From positions 1 through 64,000 of the forward strand of contig CAYFOM010000011.1 of assembly GCA_964344765.1 (NCBI GenBank): a DNA stretch of 64,000 nt, given 5' to 3'. This DNA comes from JACNIZ01 sp964344765 (lineage in GTDB: Bacteria > Planctomycetota > UBA1135). Made by a program: the position numbers and the translations under genes. How positions within the stretch are numbered: position 1 is the stretch's first letter; each line of letters begins with the position of its first letter. The notes beneath the pieces were generated by a model. The model saw only the letters and a program-made list of their open reading frames with translations, ran no database searches and was not told the DNA's origin. Positions 36,298 through 46,250 of this stretch are shown piece after piece.

Positions 36298-39200
36298 TTA
36301 CTGACGCCAGAAGCTAGCCAGCACGCGTACACCAGGCACGCGGATCGGGTCCACGTAGGAAGCGCCGTTCTCCAGGTTGATCACGTCGACGAAGCCGTTG
36401 GCGTTGGCGACGAACAGGAAGCGCGGGTTGCTGACCGGTACCTGAATGCCAAGGATGTTGCGGGTAATGTCCTTCGCAGAGTGCTTAATGGAGTTGCCAC
36501 CGGTCTTCACGCTTCGGGTAGCGATGAAGTCACCGAAGTTATCCAAATCATCCATTGCCAGGTCGACGATGGAGCCAGAGGAGAACTGACCCACCCAACG
36601 GTTGTTGGTGGTGAATTCCTTCGAGCGGAAGTTCGGGTCCGGAACAAAAGCGTTCACCGACAGCGAAATACCACCCACCGGCGAGGACTTGAGGTATACC
36701 TCGGCAACGGCGCCTTCGCCATTTTCACGGTAACCAATGAAGGCGGCGTGGTTGACACTACCCGGGTTGGGCTGCAGGCTGGTTGCACTCGCGAAGGTCG
36801 AAGTTTGACCTTCAATGGAAACCTGGCCGATGAAGTCATCGTAGCCAATGCCCTGCGGGCCGTCCGGACCGGATTCGAACACCGACATGCGGCCGTCTTG
36901 GGAGACCACGTAGGCGTAGTAAAGCTGGGTGCGGAAACCCATGGTGATATCGCGGGCCGTTGCAGACACCAGGCGCGGCTGAGGCACACCAGGGATAATC
37001 TTGCGGGTGCGGAAGTCACCAGTAGAGATGAAGGCCACCGAGTTGGACTGTTCGCAGACCACCAAGATGTCTTCATCATCCGGCTGCCAAACCAACTCGC
37101 CCGGGCCACGACCGCGACGGTTATCCACCTCGTCAACCAGTTCAATGGTTTTGATCGGAGTGTGGAAGCTTTGCGAGAACGGGTTGCTGTCGATCAGCGT
37201 GACCGTGTTGGTGCTGCGGTTGGAAACCGCAATCACGTTGTTGTCCATCGACATCGCCATGTCGACCGGGTCGGCTACCGGAATGGTGTCCAACACAGTC
37301 ATGCGGTTGCTGTTCAGCACCACAATGCGCTCACCCACGGTATCGACCACGTAGAGGAAGTGGCCGACTTGCTGACGCAAGGTGAAGGTCGGGCAGAAGT
37401 TCGACGAAGGTGCCGGGCCGTAGAAGGTGTTACCACCGTAAGTTGCACTGCTGCTGAGCAGACCGGACGGGCCGTTTCCTCCGATGGTGCCGAAGGGGTC
37501 ACCATTGACCAAGCGGTTGGTCGAGTAGTTGCCGTCACGGTTTTGGTCGCCGAAGGTCGGTTCTTCCGTTTGAATCAATGGCGAGAAGCAAGCCGGAACC
37601 AAAGTCAGACGTGGCGGGTTCGGGTGCGGAGCGTACTGAATCGAGTTACCCGGAGTCTGCAGCAAGGTGGCCGGGTGCAATTGCAGAGCACCCGATGCAC
37701 AGTTGTTCTGGGTACCAGCCAAGCAGTCGTGGTTGTTGAACGCCAAGTCCAACGGATGGCCCAACATCATGTCGGTCACGGTACCCAGCGCACCGCCATC
37801 GACCAGCTGCGTGCTCAGCGACGAGGTCTGAGTCAGTGTAAAGACACCACGGCTACCACCGGCCAGCGTGGTGAAGTCACGCGAAAGCGGCGGGAACAAG
37901 TCCTGTACACCCAGGTTTGGGTTGAACGGGAAGATCGAGACGTCACCCGAAATCGGGTCGCCGTTCTCGTCATAGCCGCGGTCGTAGATGTTCTGGTTCA
38001 GGTCGTTGTGAGTCGGGTCACCGGTACCTTGACCAAATCCATCCAAGTCAATGACGCGCATACCGGCAGTGGCTCCACCACCGTTCGATGCGGCGTAAAT
38101 CGCACCCGGCGCAACCGGCGCGTTAACCAAGCCTGGGCAGCCCGTACCGACGGTGAAAGTAATGTCGGTGGTCTCGAGGCTCAACGCGTCTTGGTTGGCG
38201 AAGAGGTCTTCCGCAGCGTTATGGCTGTACTTAATCGTTGCCTCGGAGGTCGCACCCAACGGGTCCTTACCCGGGAAGGAGTTGACCGGAGTCACGATAA
38301 AGGTAGTGAAGTCAAACGGGCTCTTTGGCAGAACCGTGTAGGGCATTTGCAGCGGCACACCAGGCTGATCGAAGCCTTGGGGAACCGGCGGCAAAAACTC
38401 AACTACGAATTCGTTCGACAGTCCCGGAGGAATCAAGCTCGGCAATGGACCCAACGAGTGAGGCTGGCAAGACTCGTCGAACGACCAAGTAATGTTGGTA
38501 TCGCAAGCAACATCCACGGCCAAGTCAGCCGGCGAAGTCACCGGCGGACCACCGACGCCATCCAGCAACAGCTGTGGCTCAATCGAGTCCTGGTCCACCA
38601 TCGAAGTGGCAACACCCGAATCCTTCAGATATTGACCGATGGTGTCGCGCACGGCATCGCCGATGACGATGCGGATCACGCGGTTTTGCGGCAGCGCCTC
38701 ATAAGTAGAGAGGTCGTTGTCGGTGTCCACGACAAAGACCAAGGTGCGCGGGTTAATGAACTGAGCAGCGCCTTGGAAGGCACCGTTCGGCACGATCGGG
38801 CTGTCATCCGTTCCAGGGTAACCAACGCCTTCATCCACCAAAGCTTCGACGCTGTTATTGCTGCCTTCCACGCCTTGCACCCATTGCTGAAGCTCAGCCG
38901 GGTTACCGGAATAGGTCATGCCGTTGATGAACGACCGTCCGACTAGCGGCTCGGAGTTACCGGTCGCTTGGTCGTACGACACAAAGCTGACCACTCCATT
39001 CAATCCGCTGTTCAACGAGGCGCCTGCACCCGAAGCCAATACCGAATCCATATTGATGGAGCGCGAGAACTCCACGGCAATGAAGTGGTTGGCCAAGTTG
39101 CCGGCTACGTTCAACGGCTCAATCGCACCGGTATCCGGATTGGCTTGGATACGCCAAGTTGCCGGCGGCAGGATTGGGTTGGCATCGGACGGGCGCGCAG

Positions 39201-39441
39201 CGATCAGATCATCGATCGTTCGAATCTCAATCGGCTGCTGCGATGGCGAACCATCCGGACGCGGCTCAAAGATGACGTGGGGCAGCAAACGGCCGAAACC
39301 ATTGCTTACCGCCAAGATCTCCATTTGGGCAGATTTAGCAAAGGCGTCCTTCGACTTGAAGTTACCGCCAGGGCCAAAGCAGCCAGGGACGCCGGCCACG
39401 AGGCCTAACGCTGTAAGACACAGGATTGATCGTGATTTCAT
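36298..39441 (-). CDS. Large propeller-type lipoprotein, 1,047 residues
   Basis: The ATG at 39441 is preceded by AAGGA at good spacing and starts a lipoprotein signal peptide (MKSRSILCLTALGLVAGVPGC), so the mature protein should carry lipid on Cys21. Upstream in-frame codons would give an implausible Arg-rich leader. The body has two beta-rich Ig/CalX-like blocks (DVACDTNITWSFDE, FTVGTGC) and a C-terminal half with YVTN/NHL-like propeller repeats (FLYVVDTVGERIVVLNSNRMTVLDTIPVADP, NNVIAVSNRSTNTVTLID, LVWQPDDEDILVVCEQSNSVAFISTGDF). Composition is low in Lys and Cys and rich in Gly/Asn/Pro, unlike the cytoplasmic neighbours. It stands alone with its own ribosome site and terminator, which suggests high expression. 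Function unknown; surface display or binding is an inference. Confidence 0.85.
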   Translation of the reverse strand: MKSRSILCLTALGLVAGVPGCFGPGGNFKSKDAFAKSAQMEILAVSNGFGRLLPHVIFEPRPDGSPSQQPIEIRTIDDLIAARPSDANPILPPATWRIQANPDTGAIEPLNVAGNLANHFIAVEFSRSINMDSVLASGAGASLNSGLNGVVSFVSYDQATGNSEPLVGRSFINGMTYSGNPAELQQWVQGVEGSNNSVEALVDEGVGYPGTDDSPIVPNGAFQGAAQFINPRTLVFVVDTDNDLSTYEALPQNRVIRIVIGDAVRDTIGQYLKDSGVATSMVDQDSIEPQLLLDGVGGPPVTSPADLAVDVACDTNITWSFDESCQPHSLGPLPSLIPPGLSNEFVVEFLPPVPQGFDQPGVPLQMPYTVLPKSPFDFTTFIVTPVNSFPGKDPLGATSEATIKYSHNAAEDLFANQDALSLETTDITFTVGTGCPGLVNAPVAPGAIYAASNGGGATAGMRVIDLDGFGQGTGDPTHNDLNQNIYDRGYDENGDPISGDVSIFPFNPNLGVQDLFPPLSRDFTTLAGGSRGVFTLTQTSSLSTQLVDGGALGTVTDMMLGHPLDLAFNNHDCLAGTQNNCASGALQLHPATLLQTPGNSIQYAPHPNPPRLTLVPACFSPLIQTEEPTFGDQNRDGNYSTNRLVNGDPFGTIGGNGPSGLLSSSATYGGNTFYGPAPSSNFCPTFTLRQQVGHFLYVVDTVGERIVVLNSNRMTVLDTIPVADPVDMAMSMDNNVIAVSNRSTNTVTLIDSNPFSQSFHTPIKTIELVDEVDNRRGRGPGELVWQPDDEDILVVCEQSNSVAFISTGDFRTRKIIPGVPQPRLVSATARDITMGFRTQLYYAYVVSQDGRMSVFESGPDGPQGIGYDDFIGQVSIEGQTSTFASATSLQPNPGSVNHAAFIGYRENGEGAVAEVYLKSSPVGGISLSVNAFVPDPNFRSKEFTTNNRWVGQFSSGSIVDLAMDDLDNFGDFIATRSVKTGGNSIKHSAKDITRNILGIQVPVSNPRFLFVANANGFVDVINLENGASYVDPIRVPGVRVLASFWRQ

Positions 39442-39720
39442 GCGATTCCTTGAGGGGGGCGTAGACACAGCGCCCGCCGTTGGGAAGAAGGGGGCAACAA
39501 TCATGCCATCCCCCACCGACCTCGACCAGTCTGGATTCTGATCTTTCAGCACAAAATCCGTGCGATGCCGCACAAACCAAGTCTGGGGGGATGACCTGAA
39601 AGCCACCATAGAGTAATGGATCGGTCGGGCAACGCAAACTCCTATCCGAAAGGGCGAAAACCCCGCCCGAGGCTGATTTCCTTTAGGCGATCGTGGAATC
39701 CGGCGCCGCCTGCGGGCAAA

Positions 39721-40737
39721 ATGGAAGCGATGGACCAGCCCTCGACATTTGCAGCCCACGGATTAGCCGGTGGTGAGCGGGAATTCGAGCGCGGGCTGCG
39801 TCCGCGGGATTTCACTGAGTTTCTGGGTCAGGAAACTCTACTGGAGCCGCTCCGGCTGATGATCCGCGCCGCCCAAGAACGCGGCGATACGCTGGAACAT
39901 CTGCTGTTTTCAGGACTTCCGGGACTTGGCAAAACCAGTTTAGCCTTTGCTCTGGCGCGCGAAATCGGCGTGCCGATGAAGGTAACCAGTGGTCCAGCCC
40001 TGGAGCGAGCCAAGGATTTAGTCGGCATTCTCAGCCAATTGGAGGAAAACGCGATCTTGTTCATCGATGAGATCCACCGCCTCCCCACCGTGGTCGAGGA
40101 GTACTTGTACGGCGCGATGGAGCGCTTTCAGCTGGAGTTCACGCTGGACCAAGGCGTGCACGCCCGCCTGCTCAAGCTGGACCTGAAGCCCTTCACCTTG
40201 GTTGGGGCGACGACCCGCGAAGCCATGCTGACTGCCGCCTTCCGCTCGCGTTTTGGTCACGTTGCTCGCTTCGAGCCTTATCCACCGGCAGCACTTGCCC
40301 AAATCCTGCAACGCTCTGCCGACATCCTCACCGTCAGCCTAGACGACGACGCGCTGACCTTGCTGTCGTCTCACGCCCGCGGCGTGCCGCGCATCGCCAA
40401 CCGCCTGCTGCGCCGCGCCCGCGACGTCGCCCAGGTGGAAAATGGCTCCCACATCGACCTGGCCGTCGCTCAACGCACTTTCGGCTTGTTGGGCATCGAC
40501 GAAAACGGTCTGGAACGGGCCGATTTACGGGTGCTTCGCAGTTTGGCCCAAGCCAAAGGCGGGCCTTTAGGGCTCAAGTCTCTGGCGGTTGCGGTGGAAG
40601 AAGCCGAAGACACCATTGAAGATGTGCTCGAACCGTGGCTGATCCGCAAGGGCTACCTGTCGCGCACTCCGCAAGGCCGCGTGCTGCTCGATCCGGGCTG
40701 GGAACTGCTGCAACGTTTAGGGCATGAGTCGACCTGA
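39721..40737 (+). CDS. ruvB: Holliday junction branch-migration ATPase RuvB
   Basis: RuvB is the motor of the RuvAB complex that moves Holliday junctions. The 338-residue protein has LRPRDFTEFLGQ, the Walker A GLPGLGKTSLA, Walker B LFIDEIHRL, sensor VGATTREAMLTAAFRSRFG and the arginine finger region, then a winged-helix tail (ERADLRVLRSLAQAKGGPLGLKSLA). The start at 39721 or the ATG at 39730 are both possible. ruvA and ruvC are not adjacent. It overlaps the SpoIID-like gene by 14 bases. Confidence 0.94.
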   Translation: MEAMDQPSTFAAHGLAGGEREFERGLRPRDFTEFLGQETLLEPLRLMIRAAQERGDTLEHLLFSGLPGLGKTSLAFALAREIGVPMKVTSGPALERAKDLVGILSQLEENAILFIDEIHRLPTVVEEYLYGAMERFQLEFTLDQGVHARLLKLDLKPFTLVGATTREAMLTAAFRSRFGHVARFEPYPPAALAQILQRSADILTVSLDDDALTLLSSHARGVPRIANRLLRRARDVAQVENGSHIDLAVAQRTFGLLGIDENGLERADLRVLRSLAQAKGGPLGLKSLAVAVEEAEDTIEDVLEPWLIRKGYLSRTPQGRVLLDPGWELLQRLGHEST

Positions 40738-41938
40738 GCCGTCGATCCGTTGGCCGTTGCTCGCCATCGCCTTAGCCTGCCTGTGGCTGGTCAGTCGGCT
40801 TATCGGTCCTGAACCGCTCGAGGCCGACACTGCGCTTGCACCGCGCAACTCAAAGCTCGAGGTCCAACTTCACGAACTCGCCGACGGCGACAAAATGGAA
40901 ATCGACGTCATCGGCTTATGGGAGCTGCGCAGTGGCGACGGCGACCTGCTGGCCAAAGGCGACGGCATGCGCGGCTGGCTCAGCTACCGTGACGGCCGCT
41001 TCACCGTCGGCGGTTGGATCGCGACCTGCGACCACGCCATCTTGCATAGCTATGGTGATGCGGCGCTGGTGCTCGACACGTGGCGCTACCGCGGCTCGCT
41101 GCATTTGCGCAAAAAGTCGCGCCGCAGCGGCAAGCCTGCTCACTTGGAAGTGGCACTGGAGTTGCCGCTCGAGGATTACGTGCTCGGTGTGGTCACCGGC
41201 GAAATGGCAACCAGCAAAGAAGGCATCGACGAAGCGCTACAAGCGCAAGCCATCGCCGCTCGCTCGTACGCGGTCTTTCAAATCCTGCGCGGGCGAACTC
41301 AGCTTTCGTCGACGGCGAGCGATCAGCGATTTCTATCGGTGGACCTTGAGACCGAAGCCGCTCGTCAAGCGGTCGCCGCTACCACCGGCAAAATCCTGCG
41401 CCATGAGGACACCTACGTTCCGGCGTTCTTCCACGCCGACTGTGGCGGCTCGACCAGCAATGGAACTCGCTCGGGATTTGGCAATAGCTTGGTTTTGCAA
41501 GCGCGTCTCGAACCCGCCGACGCCGCCCATTCCGTCAAACCACACACCTGGAGTGAACGCCTCGATGCCAACAAGTTAGACGCGATGGCCGTCGAACTGG
41601 AAATCGGCAGCTACGCCAGCGGTTTGCAAATTCTGGAGCGTGATTATGGCGGGCGGGTTATCGAAGCCAAACTCACCGGCCCGGAAGGCAGTCACATCAT
41701 GCCGGGTGAAGAATTGCGTCGGCGTTTTGGATTGCCGTCGGCAATGATCGACTTGCTCGGCGTTTTGCGCGACGGCAGCGTGATGATCGAAGGACGCGGC
41801 CGCGGCCACGGCATCGGCTTGTGCCAACTGGGTGCCCAAGATTTGGCTCGCGGTGGCCGAACTTGCGCCGAAATTCTGCAGCACTATTATCCCGGCGCCA
41901 GCATTGAACTGCTGACCGAGCCGATCCGGCCGCAATAA
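40724..41938 (+). CDS. SpoIID/LytB-domain peptidoglycan lytic protein
   Basis: A 404-residue protein with one N-terminal transmembrane helix (about residues 10-27) and a SpoIID domain (about 145-395): LPLEDYVLGVVTGEM with the catalytic-type Glu160, ALQAQAIAARSYA, FHADCGGSTSNG, and RGRGHGIGLCQLGAQDLA. SpoIID is a lytic transglycosylase that cuts stem-peptide-free glycan during endospore engulfment, but homologues are widespread in non-sporulating bacteria, where they act in wall turnover. It is anchored in the membrane with the domain outside. The gene starts within ruvB, so it is coupled to it, though no functional link is known. Confidence 0.87.
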   Translation: MSRPEPSIRWPLLAIALACLWLVSRLIGPEPLEADTALAPRNSKLEVQLHELADGDKMEIDVIGLWELRSGDGDLLAKGDGMRGWLSYRDGRFTVGGWIATCDHAILHSYGDAALVLDTWRYRGSLHLRKKSRRSGKPAHLEVALELPLEDYVLGVVTGEMATSKEGIDEALQAQAIAARSYAVFQILRGRTQLSSTASDQRFLSVDLETEAARQAVAATTGKILRHEDTYVPAFFHADCGGSTSNGTRSGFGNSLVLQARLEPADAAHSVKPHTWSERLDANKLDAMAVELEIGSYASGLQILERDYGGRVIEAKLTGPEGSHIMPGEELRRRFGLPSAMIDLLGVLRDGSVMIEGRGRGHGIGLCQLGAQDLARGGRTCAEILQHYYPGASIELLTEPIRPQ

Positions 41939-41970
41939 GCTGTGGCCCCCACCCGGCCCTGCCGCACCCC

Positions 41971-43113
41971 GTGACCTTCCGCTTCGAACTTCAGCAAGGC
42001 GACGCAAGTAACGCGCGCCTTGGCACTTTGCACACGCCGCATGGATCTGTGCAGACGCCGGCGTTTATGCCGGTTGCAACGCGCGGCATGATGCGCGGCA
42101 TTTTGCCTCAACACCTGCGCCCAATGGGTGTGGAAATGATGCTGTGCAATGCCTTCCATTTGTTCGCCCGCCCCGGGGTGGAGTTGGTGCAAAAAATCGG
42201 CGGCATTCACAAAATGCTGGCCTGGGACGGTCCCATCCTGACGGACTCCGGCGGCTTCCAAGTGTTTTCGCTGGGCGCTTTGAACAAGGTGCATGCCGGC
42301 GGCGTGCAGGTCGAACATCCGGTTTATGGAGGCATGGTCGATTGGACTCCGCAATTGGCGTTTGAAACGCAGGCTGGATTGGGGCCGGACATTGCCATGC
42401 TGCTCGACATCTGTCCGGATAAACCGCTGGATCGCCAGACTTGCGTGGATGCTGTGGATCGGACCTTGGATTGGGCACGCATCCAACGCGAACTTCATGA
42501 CGCCCGCGGCGGTGCCGATTCAGGTCAGGCCCAGTTTGGAATCGTCCAAGGCGGAGTGTTCGACGATCTGCGGGAACAATGTGCCAAGCAGTTGGTGGAA
42601 ATGGATTTTGATGGATACGCCATCGGCGGCGTCAGCGTAGGCGAGGGGCACGACGCAATGATGACGGCGATTGAGCACAGCAGTCCGCATCTGCCCAGCG
42701 ACAAAGCACGCTATTTAATGGGAGTCGGTACGCCGCAGGATTTGGTCGAGGGAGTTGCTCGCGGAATCGATATGTTCGACTGCGTCTTCCCCACCCGCGC
42801 CGGACGTTTTGGAACCGCGTTGGTCGACGGCGGCCGCATGCATTTACTGAATGCCAAGTTCAAAGACGACGACCGTCCGCTGGACCCCAGTTGCGATTGC
42901 GAAGGCTGCATCTCCGGTGTGCCGCGCGGTGCTTTGCGCGCCGGCTTCAAAGCCAAAGAACTGCTGCCGCCGCTGTTGGTTTCGCTGCACAACTTGCATT
43001 ACATCCAAAGACTAATGCAACGCATGCGCACTGCCATCGCCGACGGCACCTTCGACGTCTTGCGCCGTCAAATTCTCGATGCCTACTTGCCCGACCGCGC
43101 CGCCTCGGCTTGA
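41971..43113 (+). CDS. tgt: Queuine/preQ1 tRNA-guanine transglycosylase
   Basis: Tgt swaps the guanine at the wobble position of GUN-anticodon tRNAs for preQ1 in queuosine synthesis. The 380-residue protein has LTDSGGFQVFSL, FGIVQGG, GYAIGGVSVGE, the nucleophile region DCVFPTRAGRFG, and the zinc site CDCEGC...H in the C-terminal part. The start is a GTG 32 bases after the previous stop. The last 31 bases overlap the convergent cstA gene. Confidence 0.94.
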   Translation: MTFRFELQQGDASNARLGTLHTPHGSVQTPAFMPVATRGMMRGILPQHLRPMGVEMMLCNAFHLFARPGVELVQKIGGIHKMLAWDGPILTDSGGFQVFSLGALNKVHAGGVQVEHPVYGGMVDWTPQLAFETQAGLGPDIAMLLDICPDKPLDRQTCVDAVDRTLDWARIQRELHDARGGADSGQAQFGIVQGGVFDDLREQCAKQLVEMDFDGYAIGGVSVGEGHDAMMTAIEHSSPHLPSDKARYLMGVGTPQDLVEGVARGIDMFDCVFPTRAGRFGTALVDGGRMHLLNAKFKDDDRPLDPSCDCEGCISGVPRGALRAGFKAKELLPPLLVSLHNLHYIQRLMQRMRTAIADGTFDVLRRQILDAYLPDRAASA

Positions 43114-44837
43114 GCCGGTGCACGTAACGCGCGAATGGCTTCAATGCCGACGCCCAAAGCGATTGCGACCAATGCAATTGCCAAGCTGAACAGCAACCAT
43201 TGCTGTTGGTCTTTGAAGTCGACCAGCTTCAGGCTCAAGCTATAAAGCGTCATCGCGATCATGTAAATCGCTGGAATGGCGAGAGGCCAATAGTTTCGCT
43301 TTCTCTGCTTCAGATACACCGTTGCCGTCAACAACGCCAAGCCGGCAATCAATTGGTTGGTGCCACCAAATAGCTGCCAAAGCGCTAAGCCGGCGGGTTT
43401 GCCGTCGACTTCGTAGGTGGCAAAAAATGCGATCGAAACGCAAGCTCCGGCGGTAGCCAAAAAGCGATTGCGCAGTAGCAATCCGGGCAGGCGCAAGCCG
43501 CGGAAACGCAGTAACGAATCGCCGATTTCTTCAATGTTGAAGCGCAGCAACCGGGTCGCCGAATCCAACGTCGTCAACGCGAACGAAACGACCACCATGG
43601 CGACCAAAGTAATCGCCAAGTCCGACGGCACGCCGAGCTCTTCGATGAACGAAGCCGAACCGCGAATGAAGACGCCGAGCTTTGCACCCAGTCCCTGCAC
43701 CGCCGCCCAGTTGACGTACAACTTGGCCCACGCTTCTTTGCCGCCGAGCGTGGTGGTGCATGCCAATACGGCAATTAATGCCAGCAGCGATTCGGCATTC
43801 ATCGCGCCGTAACCGATGGGACGCGCATCGGTTTCTCGATCCAATTGCTTTGCCGTGGTGCCGCTTCCGACCAGCGAGTGAAAACCGCTGGCGGCACCGC
43901 ATGCAATGGTGATGAAAACGAAGGGCAAAATCGGAGGTGCACCGACCGGATTGGGATTGATTGCCGGCGCGTCGAAGGTTGGTCCCATGAGGAAGAAACC
44001 GCCGTACATCAGCACCAAACCCAAGCCGAGCAACAGGGAGTTGAGGAAGTCGCGCGCTTGCAGCAGCAACCAAACCGGCAGCACGCTGGCGAGGTAGGCG
44101 TAAACCAGCAGGATCCAAACCCAGTTGTCGGTGCTCGGCCAAGCGCTGGCTTCCGACACCCCTACCGTCGGGTTCAGATAGCCCAGATAAATCAATCCCA
44201 ATAAGCCCAAAAACGCCGGCACGGTGACCTTCGCCAGAGGCAGCTTTTTGATGTACAGCAAATAACCGGCGCCCATCGCTAGCACCATCAAGCCGGCCGA
44301 TGGCATCACCGCTTCGGGGAAGCTGGTTTTGGATTGACTCAGTGCTTCGGGGTTGAAGTCGGCGCCCCACGAAAACAGCAGCGTGATGACGTAAACGAAC
44401 ACGCCCATCGCCAAGGATACGCCGAAGAAAATCAGCGCCAGGAATAGGGCTTTGGCACGCGGACCGAGGATGTCTTCGCAAAGAGTGCCGATGCTTTTAC
44501 CTTGGTGGCGCGCGCTCAACACCAACGCGGCGAAGTCGTGCACGCAGCCAATCAAAATGGCGCCGAGCACCACCCAGCACAATGCCGGCAGCCAACCCCA
44601 GAACACTGCAACCGCCGGTCCGAGCATCGGCGCCAATCCGGCGATGGATGCGTAATGGTGACCGAACAGTACCTGCGGCCGCGTCGGCACGTAGTCGACG
44701 CCGTCTTCCAGCGTGTGCGCCGGAGTGCGCACATTGGGATCGAGGCGGAAAACTTTTTTGGCTAGCCAACCGCTGTAAAAACGATAGCCAAGTAAGTAGA
44801 CCGCGAGTGCCGCTGCGGTGACGAGGGCGGCAGACAT
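43083..44837 (-). CDS. cstA: CstA-family carbon-starvation/peptide or pyruvate transporter
   Basis: A 584-residue polytopic protein with about 16 helices. CstA-type landmarks include TPAHTLEDGVDYVPT, VLFGHHYASIAGLAPMLGPAV, LGAILIGCVHDFAALVLSARHQGKS and FHSLVGSGTTAKQLDRETDA. CstA homologues take up peptides or pyruvate during starvation. It is shorter than the E. coli protein, as in many other phyla. It begins six bases after the SH3-protein stop, so the two form a minus-strand pair. Confidence 0.88.
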   Translation of the reverse strand: MSAALVTAAALAVYLLGYRFYSGWLAKKVFRLDPNVRTPAHTLEDGVDYVPTRPQVLFGHHYASIAGLAPMLGPAVAVFWGWLPALCWVVLGAILIGCVHDFAALVLSARHQGKSIGTLCEDILGPRAKALFLALIFFGVSLAMGVFVYVITLLFSWGADFNPEALSQSKTSFPEAVMPSAGLMVLAMGAGYLLYIKKLPLAKVTVPAFLGLLGLIYLGYLNPTVGVSEASAWPSTDNWVWILLVYAYLASVLPVWLLLQARDFLNSLLLGLGLVLMYGGFFLMGPTFDAPAINPNPVGAPPILPFVFITIACGAASGFHSLVGSGTTAKQLDRETDARPIGYGAMNAESLLALIAVLACTTTLGGKEAWAKLYVNWAAVQGLGAKLGVFIRGSASFIEELGVPSDLAITLVAMVVVSFALTTLDSATRLLRFNIEEIGDSLLRFRGLRLPGLLLRNRFLATAGACVSIAFFATYEVDGKPAGLALWQLFGGTNQLIAGLALLTATVYLKQRKRNYWPLAIPAIYMIAMTLYSLSLKLVDFKDQQQWLLFSLAIALVAIALGVGIEAIRALRAPAQAEAARSGK

Positions 44838-44843
44838 GAAGTC

Positions 44844-46250
44844 TTATTCTTTGTCGCCGGCGCGCGGCATGACGCGCAGTTCCTCCACCGACAAGACTTG
44901 CAACTTGGGATCCGCCTGAGTGGGTCTCCAAGTTCCACGCACCGCGATTTCGCGGCCGAGGAAGTCCTTCAAGTAAAAGCGGCCGTCAAAGCTATGCAAC
45001 AAGACTTCGCGCTTGCCGCGAACGGCGACAAACGGCGTTTCCGGGTATTGATGGGGACGGTACTGCAAGTGGCCGACCCAGGCATAAGCACCTTTGCCAC
45101 CTTCAGGAATGATTTGCTCTTCCTTCTTCACCGTGGCGCTGGCGTTGCGGCTGGACAGCTCCTCCTGCAACGCTTCTTTGCGCTGTTGCGCGTCCATTGC
45201 CGACCGATGAAAACGGCGCAATGCATCGGAGCGCGTCAAACCTAAGCGCGCGCTTGCGATCATTTCGGCGTCCTTCTGCTGCAACATAATCTCGGTGAAG
45301 ACCCACTCGCAGTTGGCGACAATAGCTTCGACGAAACGCTGCGGTTCGGCGGTTACTTCTTTGGCATGCTCATCCAAATTGGCGCGCGCAGCCTTTAAAG
45401 CCGCCGGAACATCTTTGGCATAAGCCTTGGCATCGACCAGCTTTTTCAACACCGGCGAAGGCTTCGCTCCGGGAGTGCGCGGCGAAACATGCTTGGCTCC
45501 GCTACCGGAGTCCACCACCGATTCACTAGCGCTGGCGCTCTGGTTGGAGCTTTGCGACGACTCCGATTTGCTCGAGTCGCTAGTCGTCTGCTTGGCCGAA
45601 TCCTCAGCCGAGCCCTTTACCACTTCGCCACTGGTCTTCGCCGACGTCACCTTTTCGCCACTACCGGCATCACCGCCGCCTTCGTCCTTGCTGGCCGGTT
45701 TTTCATCCAACACCACCGGCTTAGCCGTCGCCAAAATCCGGTTTTTACGCTTCTCGGCTGCAGCTGCCCACTGCTGCTTCCAATCTTTCGGCGTCGCCGC
45801 ATAAATCTTCAGCTCCTTGGTTGGCACCCAAGCACCCAAGTCCTCTGGCGCCAGCACCTTCAGCCAATCGTCCTTGCGATCCAACACCGGCAACCGCTGA
45901 TCCTTCTTCAACTTACCCACCGGATGAGAATTGCCGGCCGTCGACGGCATCGGTCGGGCGCGCAGCCGCGAGGTTTGCACGACTGCCGTTTGGCCATCCA
46001 TGGTGACAAAATCCTTGTGCACCCAAACCACCAGTCCACCCGGAATCTGCACCCGTGACCACGGCACGTTTTGGTGCACCACGTTGACCGGCGTGCCCGG
46101 GTCCAGCTTCACCAGCACCGGAGTCTTACGGTCGTAGAACGGGCGGATTTCCGCCGCTTGCTCGGCAGCTACTACCGCCGCCTGCGGTTCGGTAGCTTGG
46201 CTTTGCGCCGGAGTGAAAAGGAAAAGGGCAGTGAGGCTTAGCGTCAGCAT
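44844..46250 (-). CDS. Exported protein with two N-terminal SH3-like domains
   Basis: A 468-residue protein with a signal peptide (MLTLSLTALFLFTPAQSQA) and a good ribosome site (AGGAG) six bases before the ATG. Two bacterial SH3-like segments follow: PVLVKLDPGTPVNVV...W and ARPMPSTAGNSHPVGKLKKDQRLPVLDRKDDWLKV. A Ser/Lys/Asp-rich low-complexity stretch (about 200-265) leads to a helical region and a C-terminal beta segment (YAWVGHLQYRPHQYPETPFVAVRGKREVLL...). SH3b domains often bind cell-wall peptides. The gene pairs with cstA, but a link is not known. Confidence 0.75.
   Translation of the reverse strand: MLTLSLTALFLFTPAQSQATEPQAAVVAAEQAAEIRPFYDRKTPVLVKLDPGTPVNVVHQNVPWSRVQIPGGLVVWVHKDFVTMDGQTAVVQTSRLRARPMPSTAGNSHPVGKLKKDQRLPVLDRKDDWLKVLAPEDLGAWVPTKELKIYAATPKDWKQQWAAAAEKRKNRILATAKPVVLDEKPASKDEGGGDAGSGEKVTSAKTSGEVVKGSAEDSAKQTTSDSSKSESSQSSNQSASASESVVDSGSGAKHVSPRTPGAKPSPVLKKLVDAKAYAKDVPAALKAARANLDEHAKEVTAEPQRFVEAIVANCEWVFTEIMLQQKDAEMIASARLGLTRSDALRRFHRSAMDAQQRKEALQEELSSRNASATVKKEEQIIPEGGKGAYAWVGHLQYRPHQYPETPFVAVRGKREVLLHSFDGRFYLKDFLGREIAVRGTWRPTQADPKLQVLSVEELRVMPRAGDKE

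Noticed and set aside
36211..38946. A 911-codon open frame on the plus strand opposite the propeller lipoprotein gene
   Set aside because: Its translation is Arg/His/Val-rich with no domain or signal, while the minus-strand frame has a ribosome site, lipobox and terminator. It is a codon-bias shadow.
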